From: Loxodes magnus
Lineage: Eukaryota; Ciliophora; Karyorelictea; Loxodida; Loxodidae
Direction: 5' to 3'
NCBI GenBank assembly: GCA_946699065.1
Contig: CAMPDV010000443.1
Coordinates: forward strand, 1 to 64,000
Length of the DNA stretch: 64,000 nucleotides
Shown: in pieces, positions 40,421 through 52,400 of the stretch
Position numbering within the stretch: the first letter of the stretch is position 1
How the letters are laid out: each line of letters starts with the position of its first letter
Notes under the pieces: generated by a model
Told to the model about the DNA's origin: nothing
What the model saw: the letters and a program-made list of their open reading frames with translations, nothing else
Database searches by the model: none
Made by a program: the position numbers and the translations under genes

Positions 40421-41085
40421 ACCATCAAATCATGACTTCCCGATACGATGAACTCTGAATCACTGGATATAGACACAGCATTTACATAACTAGTGTGACC
40501 ACTCATGGTCTTACAGGTACCTGTCTTGACGTTCCATAGTCTCACCGTATTATCATCACTTCCCGATACGATGAACTCTGAATCACTGGATATAGCCACA
40601 GCATTTACAGAACTAGTGTGACCACTCATGGTCTTACAGGTACCTGTCTTGACGTTCCATAGTCTCACCGACTTATAACTTCCCGATACGATGAACTCTG
40701 AATCACTGGATATAGCCACAGCATTTACATAACTAGTGTGACCACTCATGGTCTTACAGGTACCTGTCTTTACGTTCCATAGTCTCACCGACTTATCATC
40801 ACTTCCCGATACGATGAACTCTGAATCACTGGATATAGCCACAGATAATACAGAACTAGTGTGACCACTCATGGTCTTACAGGTACCTGTCTTGACGTTC
40901 CATAGTCTCACCGTATTATAACTTCCCGATACGATGAACTCTGAATCACTGGATATAGCCACAGCATTTACAGAACTAGTGTGACCACTCATGGTCTTAC
41001 AGGTACCTGTCTTGACGTTCCATAGTCTCACCGACTTATCATCACTTCCCGATACGATGAACTCTGAATCACTGGATATAGCCAC
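39457..41085 (-). CDS. Longest standard-code WD40 ORF, 542 aa
   Basis: This is the longest stretch open under the standard code: about 13 blades, beginning just after a residue-5 TAA (41095) and ending at a TGA at Gly21. There is no upstream start context; the first possible start is an internal GTG (Val of VAIS). The order of loops 4-8 and turns 22-26 includes SSV/LSV-RDN, SSV/NAV-DDN, RSV/NAV-SYN, SYV/NAV-HDLM (with VSIS) and the rare SYKS turn. Thirteen blades would be nearly two seven-blade propellers, but as a stand-alone gene it lacks start, end and regulatory signals. I regard it as a fragment of the array. Confidence 0.25.
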   Translation of the reverse strand: MAISSDSEFIVSGSDDKSVRLWNVKTGTCKTMSGHTSSVNAVAISSDSEFIVSGSYNTVRLWNVKTGTCKTMSGHTSSVLSVAISSDSEFIVSGSDDKSVRLWNVKTGTCKTMSGHTSYVNAVAISSDSEFIVSGSYKSVRLWNVKTGTCKTMSGHTSSVNAVAISSDSEFIVSGSDDNTVRLWNVKTGTCKTMSGHTSYVNAVSISSDSEFIVSGSHDLMVRLWNVKTGTCKTMSGHTRSVNAVAISSDSEFIVSGSYNTVRLWDVKTGTCKTMSGHTRSVNAVAISSDSEFIVSGSDDKSVRLWNVKTGTCKTMSGHTSSVNAVAISSDSEFIVSGSDDNTVRLWNVKTGTCKTMSGHTSSVLSVAISSDSEFIVSGSDDKSVRLWDVKTGTCKTMSGHTSYVNAVAISSDSEFIVSGSDDKSVRLWNVKTGTCKTMSGHTSSVNAVAISSDSEFIVSGSDDNTVRLWNVKTGTCKTMSGHTSSVLSVAISSDSEFIVSGSRDNTVRLWDVKTGTCKTMSGHTSSVLSVAISSDSEFIVS

Positions 41086-41898
41086 AGATGTTAATTAATG
41101 TGTGTGACCACTCATGGTCTTACAGGTACCTGTCTTGACGTCCCATAGTCTCACCGTATTATAACTTCCCGATACGATGAACTCTGAATCACTGGATATA
41201 GCCACAGCATTTACAGAACGAGTGTGACCACTCATGGTCTTACAGGTACCTGTCTTGACGTTCCATAGTCTCACCATCAAATCATGACTTCCCGATACGA
41301 TGAACTCTGAATCACTGGATATAGACACAGCATTTACATAACTAGTGTGACCACTCATGGTCTTACAGGTACCTGTCTTTACGTTCCATAGTCTCACCGA
41401 CTTATCATCACTTCCCGATACGATGAACTCTGAATCACTGGATATAGCCACAGCATTTACAGAACGAGTGTGACCACTCATGGTCTTACAGGTACCTGTC
41501 TTTACGTCCCATAGTCTCACCGTATTATAACTTCCCGATACGATGAACTCTGAATCACTGGATATAGCCACAGCATTTACATAATGTGTGTGACCACTCA
41601 TGGTCTTACAGGTACCTGTCTTGACGTCCCATAGTCTCAACGTATTATCATAACTTCCCGATACGATGAACTCTGAATCACTGGATATAGCCACAGATAA
41701 TACAGAATTAGTGTGACCACTCATGGTCTTACAGGTACCTGTCTTGACGTCCCATAGTCTCACCGTCTCATCATAACTTCCCGATACGATTAACTCTGAA
41801 TCACTGGATATAGCCACATCATCTACAGAATCTGTGTGACCACTCATGGTCTTACAGGTACCTGTCTTGACGTCCCATAGTCTCACCGTCTCATCAGT
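39457..41898 (-). CDS. WD40 array segment between a frameshift and a TGA
   Basis: This stretch keeps the same frame as 1-39456. On its 5' side it is bounded by a one-base deletion between about 41898 and 41899, and on its 3' side by TGA at 39457-39459, where Gly21 GGA has become TGA. Inside it the only standard stop is TAA at 41095-41097 (unit residue 5). It includes the longest standard-code ORF of the window (542 aa). Near 41.58-41.88 kb the units are unusually divergent (HTDSVDDV, SELIV, SYDET, NTLRLW) compared with neighbours. With two bounding lesions, it is either a broken portion or a site of assembly error. Confidence 0.35.
40400..41150. repeat. Duplicated block (partner 42964-43714, offset 2564)
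   Basis: Six units from the HDLM-VSIS blade through the SYKS blade to the residue-5 TAA are the same in both places. Because the frameshift near 41898 lies between them, the two copies are read in different frames of the minus strand. Confidence 0.78.
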
Positions 41899-42120
41899 CT
41901 TCCCGATACGATGAACTCTGAATCACTGGATATAGCCACAGATAATAAAGAATTAGTGTGATCACTCATGGTCTTACAGGTACCTGTCTTGACGTCCCAT
42001 AGTCTCACCGTATTATCATAACTTCCCGATACGATGAACTCTGAATCACTGGATATAGCCACATCATCTACAGAATCTGTGTGACCACTCATGGTCTTAC
42101 AGGTACCTGTCTTGACGTCC
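41580..42120 (-). other. Island of divergent, consensus-like WD40 units around a frameshift
   Basis: Four to five units here differ from both neighbours: HTDSVDDV loops (twice), SELIV, SYDET and SYDNT turns, NTLRLW (GTG to TTG) and a DHTNSLL blade. The turns resemble the right-hand domain. A one-base deletion between 41898 and 41899 lies inside the island, and the units on either side are ordinary NAV types. Confidence 0.7.
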
Positions 42121-44441
42121 CATAGTCTCACCGTATTATCTCTACTTCCCGATACGATGAACTCTGAATCACTGGATATAGCCACAGAATATACATAACT
42201 AGTGTGACCACTCATGGTCTTACAGGTACCTGTCTTGACGTCCCATAGTCTCACCATCAAATCATGACTTCCCGATACGATGAACTCTGAATCACTGGAT
42301 ATAGCCACAGCATTTACAGAACGAGTGTGACCACTCATGGTCTTACAGGTACCTGTCTTTACGTCCCATTGTCTCACCGTCTAATCATCACTTCCCGATA
42401 CGATGAACTCTGAATCACTGGATATAGCCACAGATAATACATAACTAGTGTGACCACTCATGGTCCTACCGGTACCTGTCTTGACGTTCCATAGTCTCAC
42501 CGACTTATCATCACTTCCCGATACGATGAACTCTGAATCACTGGATATAGCCACAGCATTTACATAACTAGTGTGACCACTCATGGTCTTACAGGTACCT
42601 GTCTTTACGTCCCATAGTCTCACCGACTTATCATCACTTCCCGATACGATGAACTCTGAATCACTGGATATAGCCACAGCATTTACAGAACGAGTGTGAC
42701 CACTCATGGTCTTACAGGTACCTGTCTTGACGTCCCATAGTCTCACCGTCTCATCACTTCCCGATACGATGAACTCTGAATCACTGGATATAGCCACAGC
42801 ATTTACATAATGTGTGTGACCACTCATGGTCTTACAGGTACCTGTCTTGACGTTCCATAGTCTCACCGTCTCATCACTTCCCGATACGATGAACTCTGAA
42901 TCACTGGATATAGCCACAGCATTTACAGAACGAGTGTGACCACTCATGGTCTTACAGGTACCTGTCTTGACGTTCCATAGTCTCACCATCAAATCATGAC
43001 TTCCCGATACGATGAACTCTGAATCACTGGATATAGACACAGCATTTACATAACTAGTGTGACCACTCATGGTCTTACAGGTACCTGTCTTGACGTTCCA
43101 TAGTCTCACCGTATTATCATCACTTCCCGATACGATGAACTCTGAATCACTGGATATAGCCACAGCATTTACAGAACTAGTGTGACCACTCATGGTCTTA
43201 CAGGTACCTGTCTTGACGTTCCATAGTCTCACCGACTTATAACTTCCCGATACGATGAACTCTGAATCACTGGATATAGCCACAGCATTTACATAACTAG
43301 TGTGACCACTCATGGTCTTACAGGTACCTGTCTTTACGTTCCATAGTCTCACCGACTTATCATCACTTCCCGATACGATGAACTCTGAATCACTGGATAT
43401 AGCCACAGATAATACAGAACTAGTGTGACCACTCATGGTCTTACAGGTACCTGTCTTGACGTTCCATAGTCTCACCGTATTATAACTTCCCGATACGATG
43501 AACTCTGAATCACTGGATATAGCCACAGCATTTACAGAACTAGTGTGACCACTCATGGTCTTACAGGTACCTGTCTTGACGTTCCATAGTCTCACCGACT
43601 TATCATCACTTCCCGATACGATGAACTCTGAATCACTGGATATAGCCACAGATGTTAATTAATGTGTGTGACCACTCATGGTCTTACAGGTACCTGTCTT
43701 GACGTCCCATAGTCTCACCGTCTAATCATCACTTCCCGATACGATGAACTCTGAATCACTGGATATAGCCACAGATAATACAGAACGAGTGTGACCACTC
43801 ATGGTCTTACAGGTACCTGTCTTTACGTTCCATAGTCTCACCGACTTATCATCACTTCCCGATACGATGAACTCTGAATCACTGGATATAGCCACAGCAT
43901 TTACATAACTAGTGTGACCACTCATGGTCTTACAGGTACCTGTCTTTACGTCCCATTGTCTCACCGTCTAATCATCACTTCCCGATACGATGAACTCTGA
44001 ATCACTGGATATAGCCACAGCATTTACATAACGAGTGTGACCACTCATGGTCTTACAGGTACCTGTCTTTACGTCCCATAGTCTCACCGTATTATAACTT
44101 CCCGATACGATGAACTCTGAATCACTGGATATAGCCACAGATAATACATAATCTGTGTGACCACTCATGGTCTTACAGGTACCTGTCTTGACGTCCCATA
44201 GTCTCACCGTCTTATCATCACTTCCCGATACGATGAACTCTGAATCACTGGATATAGCCACAGATAATACAGAATCTGTGTGACCACTCATGGTCTTACA
44301 GGTACCTGTCTTGACGTCCCATAGTCTCACCGTCTTATCATCACTTCCCGATACGATGAACTCTGAATCACTGGATATAGCCACAGATAATACAGAATTA
44401 GTGTGACCACTCATGGTCTTACAGGTACCTGTCTTGACGTT
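41899..44441 (-). CDS. WD40 array segment ending at a one-base frameshift
   Basis: This reads in a different frame from everything to its left. On the 5' side it begins after a TGA at 44442-44444. It continues with TAG at 43722, 43968 and 42381 and a residue-5 TAA near 43659 as its standard stops, until a single-base deletion in a TDE-type turn (AGT ACT GAT has lost one base) shifts the frame. Continuing in the shifted frame adds GRLMRR and a TGA at 41883-41885. It contains a 422-aa standard-code ORF and one copy of the rare KTGTGRTMSG unit. Units change from DSV/NSV-LSV types (44.0-44.7 kb) to NAV types to the left. Confidence 0.35.
42381..43649 (-). CDS. Standard-code WD40 ORF, 422 aa
   Basis: It is open between a residue-5 TAA (about 43659) and a residue-25 TAG (42381-42383). 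It contains about 10 blades, with SYKS, HDLM and two consecutive SDET turns, and near its 3' end the unit KTGTGRTMSG, where Cys37-Lys38 is Gly-Arg. Its 5' two thirds duplicates 40.4-41.1 kb (offset 2564) and its 3' third duplicates 37.2-37.8 kb (offset 5138). It is therefore a junction of two duplicated blocks. Confidence 0.25.
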   Translation of the reverse strand: MAISSDSEFIVSGSDDKSVRLWNVKTGTCKTMSGHTSSVNAVAISSDSEFIVSGSYNTVRLWNVKTGTCKTMSGHTSSVLSVAISSDSEFIVSGSDDKSVRLWNVKTGTCKTMSGHTSYVNAVAISSDSEFIVSGSYKSVRLWNVKTGTCKTMSGHTSSVNAVAISSDSEFIVSGSDDNTVRLWNVKTGTCKTMSGHTSYVNAVSISSDSEFIVSGSHDLMVRLWNVKTGTCKTMSGHTRSVNAVAISSDSEFIVSGSDETVRLWNVKTGTCKTMSGHTHYVNAVAISSDSEFIVSGSDETVRLWDVKTGTCKTMSGHTRSVNAVAISSDSEFIVSGSDDKSVRLWDVKTGTCKTMSGHTSYVNAVAISSDSEFIVSGSDDKSVRLWNVKTGTGRTMSGHTSYVLSVAISSDSEFIVSGSDD

Positions 44442-44460
44442 TCATAGTTTCACCGTTTTA
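44439..44460 (-). other. Unit with three clustered C-to-T changes (plus strand)
   Basis: Against the common unit, plus-strand C is T at 44442, 44449 and 44457, each preceded by T. On the coding strand these are G-to-A changes giving AAA for AAG, AAA for AGA (Arg28 to Lys) and TGA for TGG (Trp30 to stop). Confidence 0.7.
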
Positions 44461-45443
44461 TCTCTACTTCCCGATACGATGAACTCTGAATCACTGGATA
44501 TAGCCACAGATAATAAAGAATTAGTGTGACCACTCATGGTCTTACAGGTACCTGTCTTGACGTTCCATAGTCTCACCGTATTATCATCACTTCCCGATAC
44601 GATGAACTCTGAATCACTGGATATAGCCACAGATAATACAGAATCTGTGTGACCACTCATGGTCTTACAGGTACCTGTCTTGACGTCCTATAGTCTCACC
44701 GTCTAATCATCACTTCCCGATACGATGAACTCTGAATCACTGGATATAGCCACAGATAATACAGAACGAGTGTGACCACTCATGGTCTTACAGGTACCTG
44801 TCTTGACGTTCCATAGTCTCACCGTATTATAACTTCCCGATACGATGAACTCTGAATCACTGGATATAGCCACAGCATTTACAGAACTAGTGTGACCACT
44901 CATGGTCTTACAGGTACCTGTCTTGACGTTCCATAGTCTCACCGTATTATCATCACTTCCCGATACGATGAACTCTGAATCACTGGATATAGCCACAGAT
45001 GTTAATTAATGTGTGTGACCACTCATGGTCTTACAGGTTCCTTTCTTGACGTCCTATAGTCTCACCGTCTCATCACTTCCCGATACGATGAACTCTGAAT
45101 CACTGGATATAGCCACAGCATTTACATAATGTGTGTGACCACTCATGGTCTTACAGGTACCTGTCTTGACGTTCCATAGTCTCACCGACTTATAACTTCC
45201 CGATACGATGAACTCTGAATCACTGGATATAGCCACAGCATTTACATAACTAGTGTGACCACTCATGGTCTTACAGGTACCTGTCTTTACGTCCCATAGT
45301 CTCACCATCAAATCATGACTTTCCGATACGATGAACTCTGAATCACTGGATATAGACACAGCATTTACATAACTAGTGTGACCACTCATGGTCTTACAGG
45401 TACCTGTCTTTACGTTCCATAGTCTAACCGTCTTATCATCACT
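44442..45443 (-). CDS. short WD40 array segment between two TGAs
   Basis: This 334-codon segment lies between TGA at 45444-45446 (Gly21 to stop) and TGA at 44442-44444 (Trp30 to stop). It holds standard stops at 45054-45056 (TAG at Trp30), 45004-45006 region (TAA at residue 5), 44703-44705 (TAG at residue 25) and 44688-44690 (TAG at Trp30). Two consecutive lost Trp30 codons plus a Gly21 loss make it one of the more degraded parts of the array. It includes a VRL-stop-DVKKGT type unit, which recurs elsewhere. Confidence 0.35.
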
Positions 45444-46463
45444 TCACGATACGATGAACTCTGAATCACTGGATATAGCCACAGATAATACAGAACTAGT
45501 GTGACCACTCATGGTCTTACAGGTACCTGTCTTGACGTTCCATAGTCTCACCGTATTATCTCTACTTCCCGATACGATGAACTCTGAATCACTGGATATA
45601 GCCACAGATAATACAGAACTAGTGTGACCACTCATGGTCTTACAGGTACCTGTCTTGACGTTCCATAGTCTCACCGTATTATCATCACTTCCCGATACGA
45701 TGAACTCTGAATCACTGGATATAGCCACAGCATTTACAGAACTAGTGTGACCACTCATGGTCTTACAGGTACCTGTCTTGACGTTCCATAGTCTCACCGA
45801 CTTATCATCACTTCCCGATACGATGAACTCTGAATCACTGGATATAGCCACAGCATTTACATAACTAGTGTGACCACTCATGGTCTTACAGGTACCTGTC
45901 TTTACGTTCCATAGTCTCACCGACTTATCATCACTTCCCGATACGATGAACTCTGAATCACTGGATATAGCCACAGATAATACAGAACTAGTGTGACCAC
46001 TCATGGTCTTACAGGTACCTGTCTTGACGTTCCATAGTCTCACCGTATTATCATCACTTCCCGATACGATGAACTCTGAATCACTGGATATAGCCACAGC
46101 ATTTACAGAACTAGTGTGACCACTCATGGTCTTACAGGTACCTGTCTTGACGTTCCATAGTCTCACCGACTTATCATCACTTCCCGATACGATGAACTCT
46201 GAATCACTGGATATAGCCACAGCATTTACAGAACGAGTGTGACCACTCATGGTCTTACAGGTACCTGTCTTTACGTCCCATAGTCTCACCGTATTATAAC
46301 TTCCCGATACGATGAACTCTGAATCACTGGATATAGCCACAGCATTTACAGAACGAGTGTGACCACTCATGGTCTTACAGGTACCTGTCTTGACGTTCCA
46401 TAGTCTCACCGACTTATCATCACTTCCCGATACGATGAACTCTGAATCACTGGATATAGCCAC
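45444..46463 (-). CDS. Standard-code WD40 ORF, 339 aa, ends at TGA
   Basis: About eight blades ending at TGA 45444-45446. Most of it is a near copy of 39457-40420 (offset 5987), including the terminal TGA, with small differences at residues 31 and 33. The same GGA-to-TGA lesion in both copies shows that it predates the duplication. Confidence 0.22.
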   Translation of the reverse strand: MAISSDSEFIVSGSDDKSVRLWNVKTGTCKTMSGHTRSVNAVAISSDSEFIVSGSYNTVRLWDVKTGTCKTMSGHTRSVNAVAISSDSEFIVSGSDDKSVRLWNVKTGTCKTMSGHTSSVNAVAISSDSEFIVSGSDDNTVRLWNVKTGTCKTMSGHTSSVLSVAISSDSEFIVSGSDDKSVRLWNVKTGTCKTMSGHTSYVNAVAISSDSEFIVSGSDDKSVRLWNVKTGTCKTMSGHTSSVNAVAISSDSEFIVSGSDDNTVRLWNVKTGTCKTMSGHTSSVLSVAISSDSEFIVSGSRDNTVRLWNVKTGTCKTMSGHTSSVLSVAISSDSEFIVS

Positions 46464-49400
46464 AGATGTTAATTAATGTGTGTGACCACTCATGGTCTTA
46501 CAGGTACCTGTCTTGACGTCCCATAGTCTCACCGTATTATCTCTACTTCCCGATACGATGAACTCTGAATCACTGGATATAGCCACAGATAATTCAGAAC
46601 TAGTGTGACCACTCATGGTCTTACAGGTACCTGTCTTGACGTCCCATAGTCTCACCGACTTATCATCACTTCCCGATACGATGAACTCTGAATCACTGGA
46701 TATAGCCACAGATAATACAGAACGAGTGTGACCACTCATGGTCTTACAGGTACCTGTCTTGACGTTCCATAGTCTCACCGTATTATCATCACTTCCCGAT
46801 ACGATGAACTCTGAATCACTGGATATAGCCACAGATGTTAATTAATGTGTGTGACCACTCATGGTCTTACAGGTACCTGTCTTGACGTTCCATAGTCTCA
46901 CCGACTTATAACTTCCCGATACGATGAACTCTGAATCACTGGATATAGCCACAGCATTTACATAACTAGTGTGACCACTCATGGTCTTACAGGTACCTGT
47001 CTTGACGTTCCATAGTCTCACCGTATTATAACTTCCCGATACGATGAACTCTGAATCACTGGATATAGCCACAGCATTTACAGAACTAGTGTGACCACTC
47101 ATGGTCTTACAGGTACCTGTCTTGACGTTCCATAGTCTCACCGTATTATAACTTCCCGATACGATGAACTCTGAATCACTGGATATAGCCACAGATAATA
47201 CATAACTAGTGTGACCACTCATGGTCTTACAGGTACCTGTCTTGACGTTCCATAGTCTCACCGACTTATCATCACTTCCCGATACGATGAACTCTGAATC
47301 ACTGGATATAGCCACAGATGTTAATTAATGTGTGTGACCACTCATGGTCTTACAGGTACCTGTCTTGACGTCCCATAGTCTCACCGTCTAATCATCACTT
47401 CCCGATACGATGAACTCTGAATCACTGGATATAGCCACAGATAATTCAGAACTAGTGTGACCACTCATGGTCTTACAGGTACCTGTCTTGACGTTCCATA
47501 GTCTCACCGTATTATCTCTACTTACCAATACGATGAACTCTGAATCACTGGATATAGCCACAGCATTTACAGAACGAGTGTGACCACTCATGGTCTTACA
47601 GGTACCTGTCTTGACGTTCCATAGTCTCACCGACTAATCATCACTTCCCGATACGATGAACTCTGAATCACTGGATATAGCCACAGCATTTACAGAACGA
47701 GTGTGACCACTCATGGTCTTACAGGTACCTGTCTTGACGTCCCATAGTCTCACCGACTTATCATCACTTCCCGATACGATGAACTCTGAATCACTGGATA
47801 TAGCCACAGATAATACAGAACTAGTGTGACCACTCATGGTCTTACAGGTACCTGTCTTGACGTTCCATAGTCTCACCGTATTATCATCACTTCCCGATAC
47901 GATGAACTCTGAATCACTGGATATAGCCACAGCATTTACAGAACGAGTGTGACCACTCATGGTCTTACAGGTACCTGTCTTGACGTCCCATAGTCTCACC
48001 GTATTATCATCACTTCCCGATACGATGAACACTGAATCACTGGATATAGCCACAGCATTTACAGAACGAGTGTGACCACTCATGGTCTTACAGGTACCTG
48101 TCTTGACGTCCCATAGTCTCACCGTCTTATCTGCACTTCCCGATACGATGAACTCTGAATCACTGGATATAGCCACAGCATTTACAGAACGAGTGTGACC
48201 ACTCATGGTCTTACAGGTACCTGTCTTGACGTCCCATAGTCTCACCGACTTATCATCACTTCCCGATACGATGAACTCTGAATCACTGGATATAGACACA
48301 GCATTTACAGAACGAGTGTGACCACTCATGGTCTTACAGGTACCTGTCTTGACGTTCCATAGTCTCACCGACTTATCATCACTTCCCGATACGATGAACT
48401 CTGAATCACTGGATATAGCCACAGCATTTACAGAACGAGTGTGACCACTCATGGTCTTACAGGTACCTGTCTTGACGTCCCATAGTCTCACCATCAAATC
48501 ATGACTTTCCGATACGATGAACTCTGAATCACTGGATATAGACACAGCATTTACATAACTAGTGTGACCACTCATGGTCTTACAGGTACCTGTCTTGACG
48601 TTCCATAGTCTCACCGACTTATAACTTCCCGATACGATGAACTCTGAATCACTGGATATAGCCACAGCATTTACATAACTAGTGTGACCACTCATGGTCT
48701 TACAGGTACCTGTCTTTACGATCCATAGTCTCACCGTCTAATCATCACTTCCCGATACGATGAACTCTGAATCACTGGATATAGCCACAGCATTTACAGA
48801 ACTAGTGTGACCACTCATGGTCTTACAGGTACCTTTCTTGACGTCCTATAGTCTCACCGTCTAATCATCACTTCCCGATACGATGAACTCTGAATCACTG
48901 GATATAGCCACAGCATTTACAGAACGAGTGTGACCACTCATGGTCTTACAGGTACCTGTCTTTACGTCCCATAGTCTCACCGTATTATAACTTCCCGATA
49001 CGATGAACTCTGAATCACTGGATATAGCCACAGCATTTACAGAACGAGTGTGACCACTCATGGTCTTACAGGTACCTGTCTTGACGTTCCATAGTCTCAC
49101 CGACTTATCATCACTTCCCGATACGATGAACTCTGAATCACTGGATATAGCCACAGCATTTACATAACTAGTGTGACCACTCATGGTCTTACAGTTACCT
49201 GTCTTTACGTCCCATAGTCTCACCGTATTATAACTTCCCGATACGATGAACTCTGAATCACTGGATATAGCCACAGATAATACATAACTAGTGTGACCAC
49301 TCATGGTCTTACAGGTACCTGTCTTTACGTTCCATAGTCTCACCGACTTATCATCACTTCCCGATACGATGAACTCTGAATCACTGGATATAGCCACAGA

Positions 49401-52400
49401 TAATACAGAACTAGTGTGACCACTCATGGTCTTACAGGTACCTGTCTTGACGTCCCATAGTCTCACCGTATTATCTCTACTTCCCGATACGATGAACTCT
49501 GAATCACTGGATATAGCCACAGATAATACAGAACTAGTGTGACCACTCATGGTCTTACAGGTACCTGTCTTTACGTTCCATAGTCTCACCGTCTTATCAT
49601 CACTTCCCGATACGATGAACTCTGAATCACTGGATATAGCCACAGCATTTACATAATGTGTGTGACCACTCATGGTCTTACAGGTACCTGTCTTGACGTC
49701 CCATAGTCTCACCGTCTCATCACTTCCCGATACGATGAACTCTGAATCACTGGATATAGCCACAGCATTTACATAATGTGTGTGACCACTCATGGTCTTA
49801 CAGGTACCTGTCTTTACGTTCCATAGTCTCACCGACTTATCATCACTTCCCGATACGATGAACTCTGAATCACTGGATATAGCCACAGATGTTAATTAAT
49901 GTGTGTGACCACTCATGGTCTTACAGGTACCTGTCTTGACGTCCCATAGTCTCACCGTATTATAACTTCCCGATACGATGAACTCTGAATCACTGGATAT
50001 AGCCACAGATAATACATAACTAGTGTGACCACTCATGGTCTTACAGGTACCTGTCTTGACGTTCCATAGTCTCACCGACTTATCATCACTTCCCGATACG
50101 ATGAACTCTGAATCACTGGATATAGCCACAGCATTTACATAACTAGTGTGACCACTCATGGTCTTACAGGTTCCTTTCTTGACGTCCTATAGTCTCACCG
50201 TCTAATCATCACTTCCCGATACGATGAACTCTGAATCACTGGATATAGCCACAGCATTTACATAATGTGTGTGAACACTCATGGTCTTACAGGTACCTGT
50301 CTTGACGTCCCATAGTCTCACCGTATTATAACTTCCCGATACGATGAACTCTGAATCACTGGATATAGCCACAGCATTTACAGAACTAGTGTGACCACTC
50401 ATGGTCTTACAGGTACCTGTCTTGACGTTCCATAGTCTCACCGTATTATAACTTCCCGATACGATGAACTCTGAATCACTGGATATAGCCACAGCATTTA
50501 CAGAACTAGTGTGACCACTCATGGTCTTACAGGTACCTGTCTTGACGTTCCATAGTCTCACCGACTTATCATCACTTCCCGATACGATGAACTCTGAATC
50601 ACTGGATATAGCCACAGCATTTACATAACTAGTGTGACTACTCATGGTCTTACAGGTACCTGTCTTGACGTCCCATAGTCTCACCGTCTAATCATCACTT
50701 CCCGATACGATGAACTCTGAATCACTGGATATAGCCACAGCATTTACAGAACGAGTGTGACCACTCATGGTCTTACAGGTACCTGTCTTGACGTTCCATA
50801 GTCTCACCATCAAATCATGACTTCCCGATACGATGAACTCTGAATCACTGGATATAGACACAGCATTTACAGAACGAGTGTGACCACTCATGGTCTTACA
50901 GGTACCTGTCTTTACGTTCCATAGTCTAACCGTCTTATCATCACTTCCCGATACGATGAACTCTGAATCACTGGATATAGCCACAGATAATACAGAACTA
51001 GTGTGACCACTCATGGTCTTACAGGTACCTGTCTTGACGTCCCATAGTCTCACCGTATTATCTCTACTTCCCGATACGATGAACTCTGAATCACTGGATA
51101 TAGCCACAGATAATACAGAACTAGTGTGACCACTCATGGTCTTACAGGTACCTGTCTTGACGTTCCATAGTCTCACCGTATTATCATCACTTCCCGATAC
51201 GATGAACTCTGAATCACTGGATATAGCCACAGCATTTACAGAACTAGTGTGACCACTCATGGTCTTACAGGTACCTGTCTTGACGTTCCATAGTCTCACC
51301 GTCTAATCATCACTTCCCGATACGATGAACTCTGAATCACTGGATATAGCCACAGCATTTACATAACTAGTGTGACCACTCATGGTCTTACAGGTACCTG
51401 TCTTGACGTCCCATAGTCTCACCGTCTAATCATCACTTCCCGATACGATGAACTCTGAATCACTGGATATAGCCACAGCATTTACAGAACTAGTGTGACC
51501 ACTCATGGTCTTACAGGTACCTGTCTTGACGTCCCATAGTCTCACCGTATTATCATGACTTCCCGATACGATGAACTCTGAATCACTGGATATAGCCACA
51601 GCATTTACAGAACGAGTGTGACCACTCATGGTCTTACAGGTACCTGTCTTGACGTCCCATAGTCTCACCGTCTAATCATCACTTCCCGATACGATGAACT
51701 CTGAATCACTGGATATAGCCACAGCATTTACATAACTAGTGTGACCACTCATGGTCTTACAGGTACCTGTCTTTACGTCCCATAGTCTCACCGACTTATC
51801 ATCACTTCCCGATACGATGAACTCTGAATCACTGGATATAGCCACAGCATTTACATAACTAGTGTGACCACTCATGGTCTTACAGGTACCTGTCTTGACG
51901 TCCCATAGTCTCACCGTCTAATCATCACTTCCCGATACGATGAACTCTGAATCACTGGATATAGCCACAGCATTTACATAACTAGTGTGAACACTCATGG
52001 TCTTACAGGTACCTGTCTTTACGTCCCATAGTCTCACCGTCTAATCATCACTTCCCGATACGATGAACTCTGAATCACTGGATATAGCCACAGCATTTAC
52101 ATAACTAGTGTGACCACTCATGGTCTTACAGGTACCTGTCTTTACGTCCCATAGTCTCACCGACTTATCATCACTTCCCGATACGATGAACTCTGAATCA
52201 CTGGATATAGCCACAGCATTTACATAACTAGTGTGACCACTCATGGTCTTACAGGTACCTGTCTTGACGTCCCATAGTCTCACCGTCTAATCATCACTTC
52301 CCGATACGATGAACTCTGAATCACTGGATATAGCCACAGCATTTACATAACTAGTGTGACCACTCATGGTCTTACAGGTACCTGTCTTTACGTCCCATAG

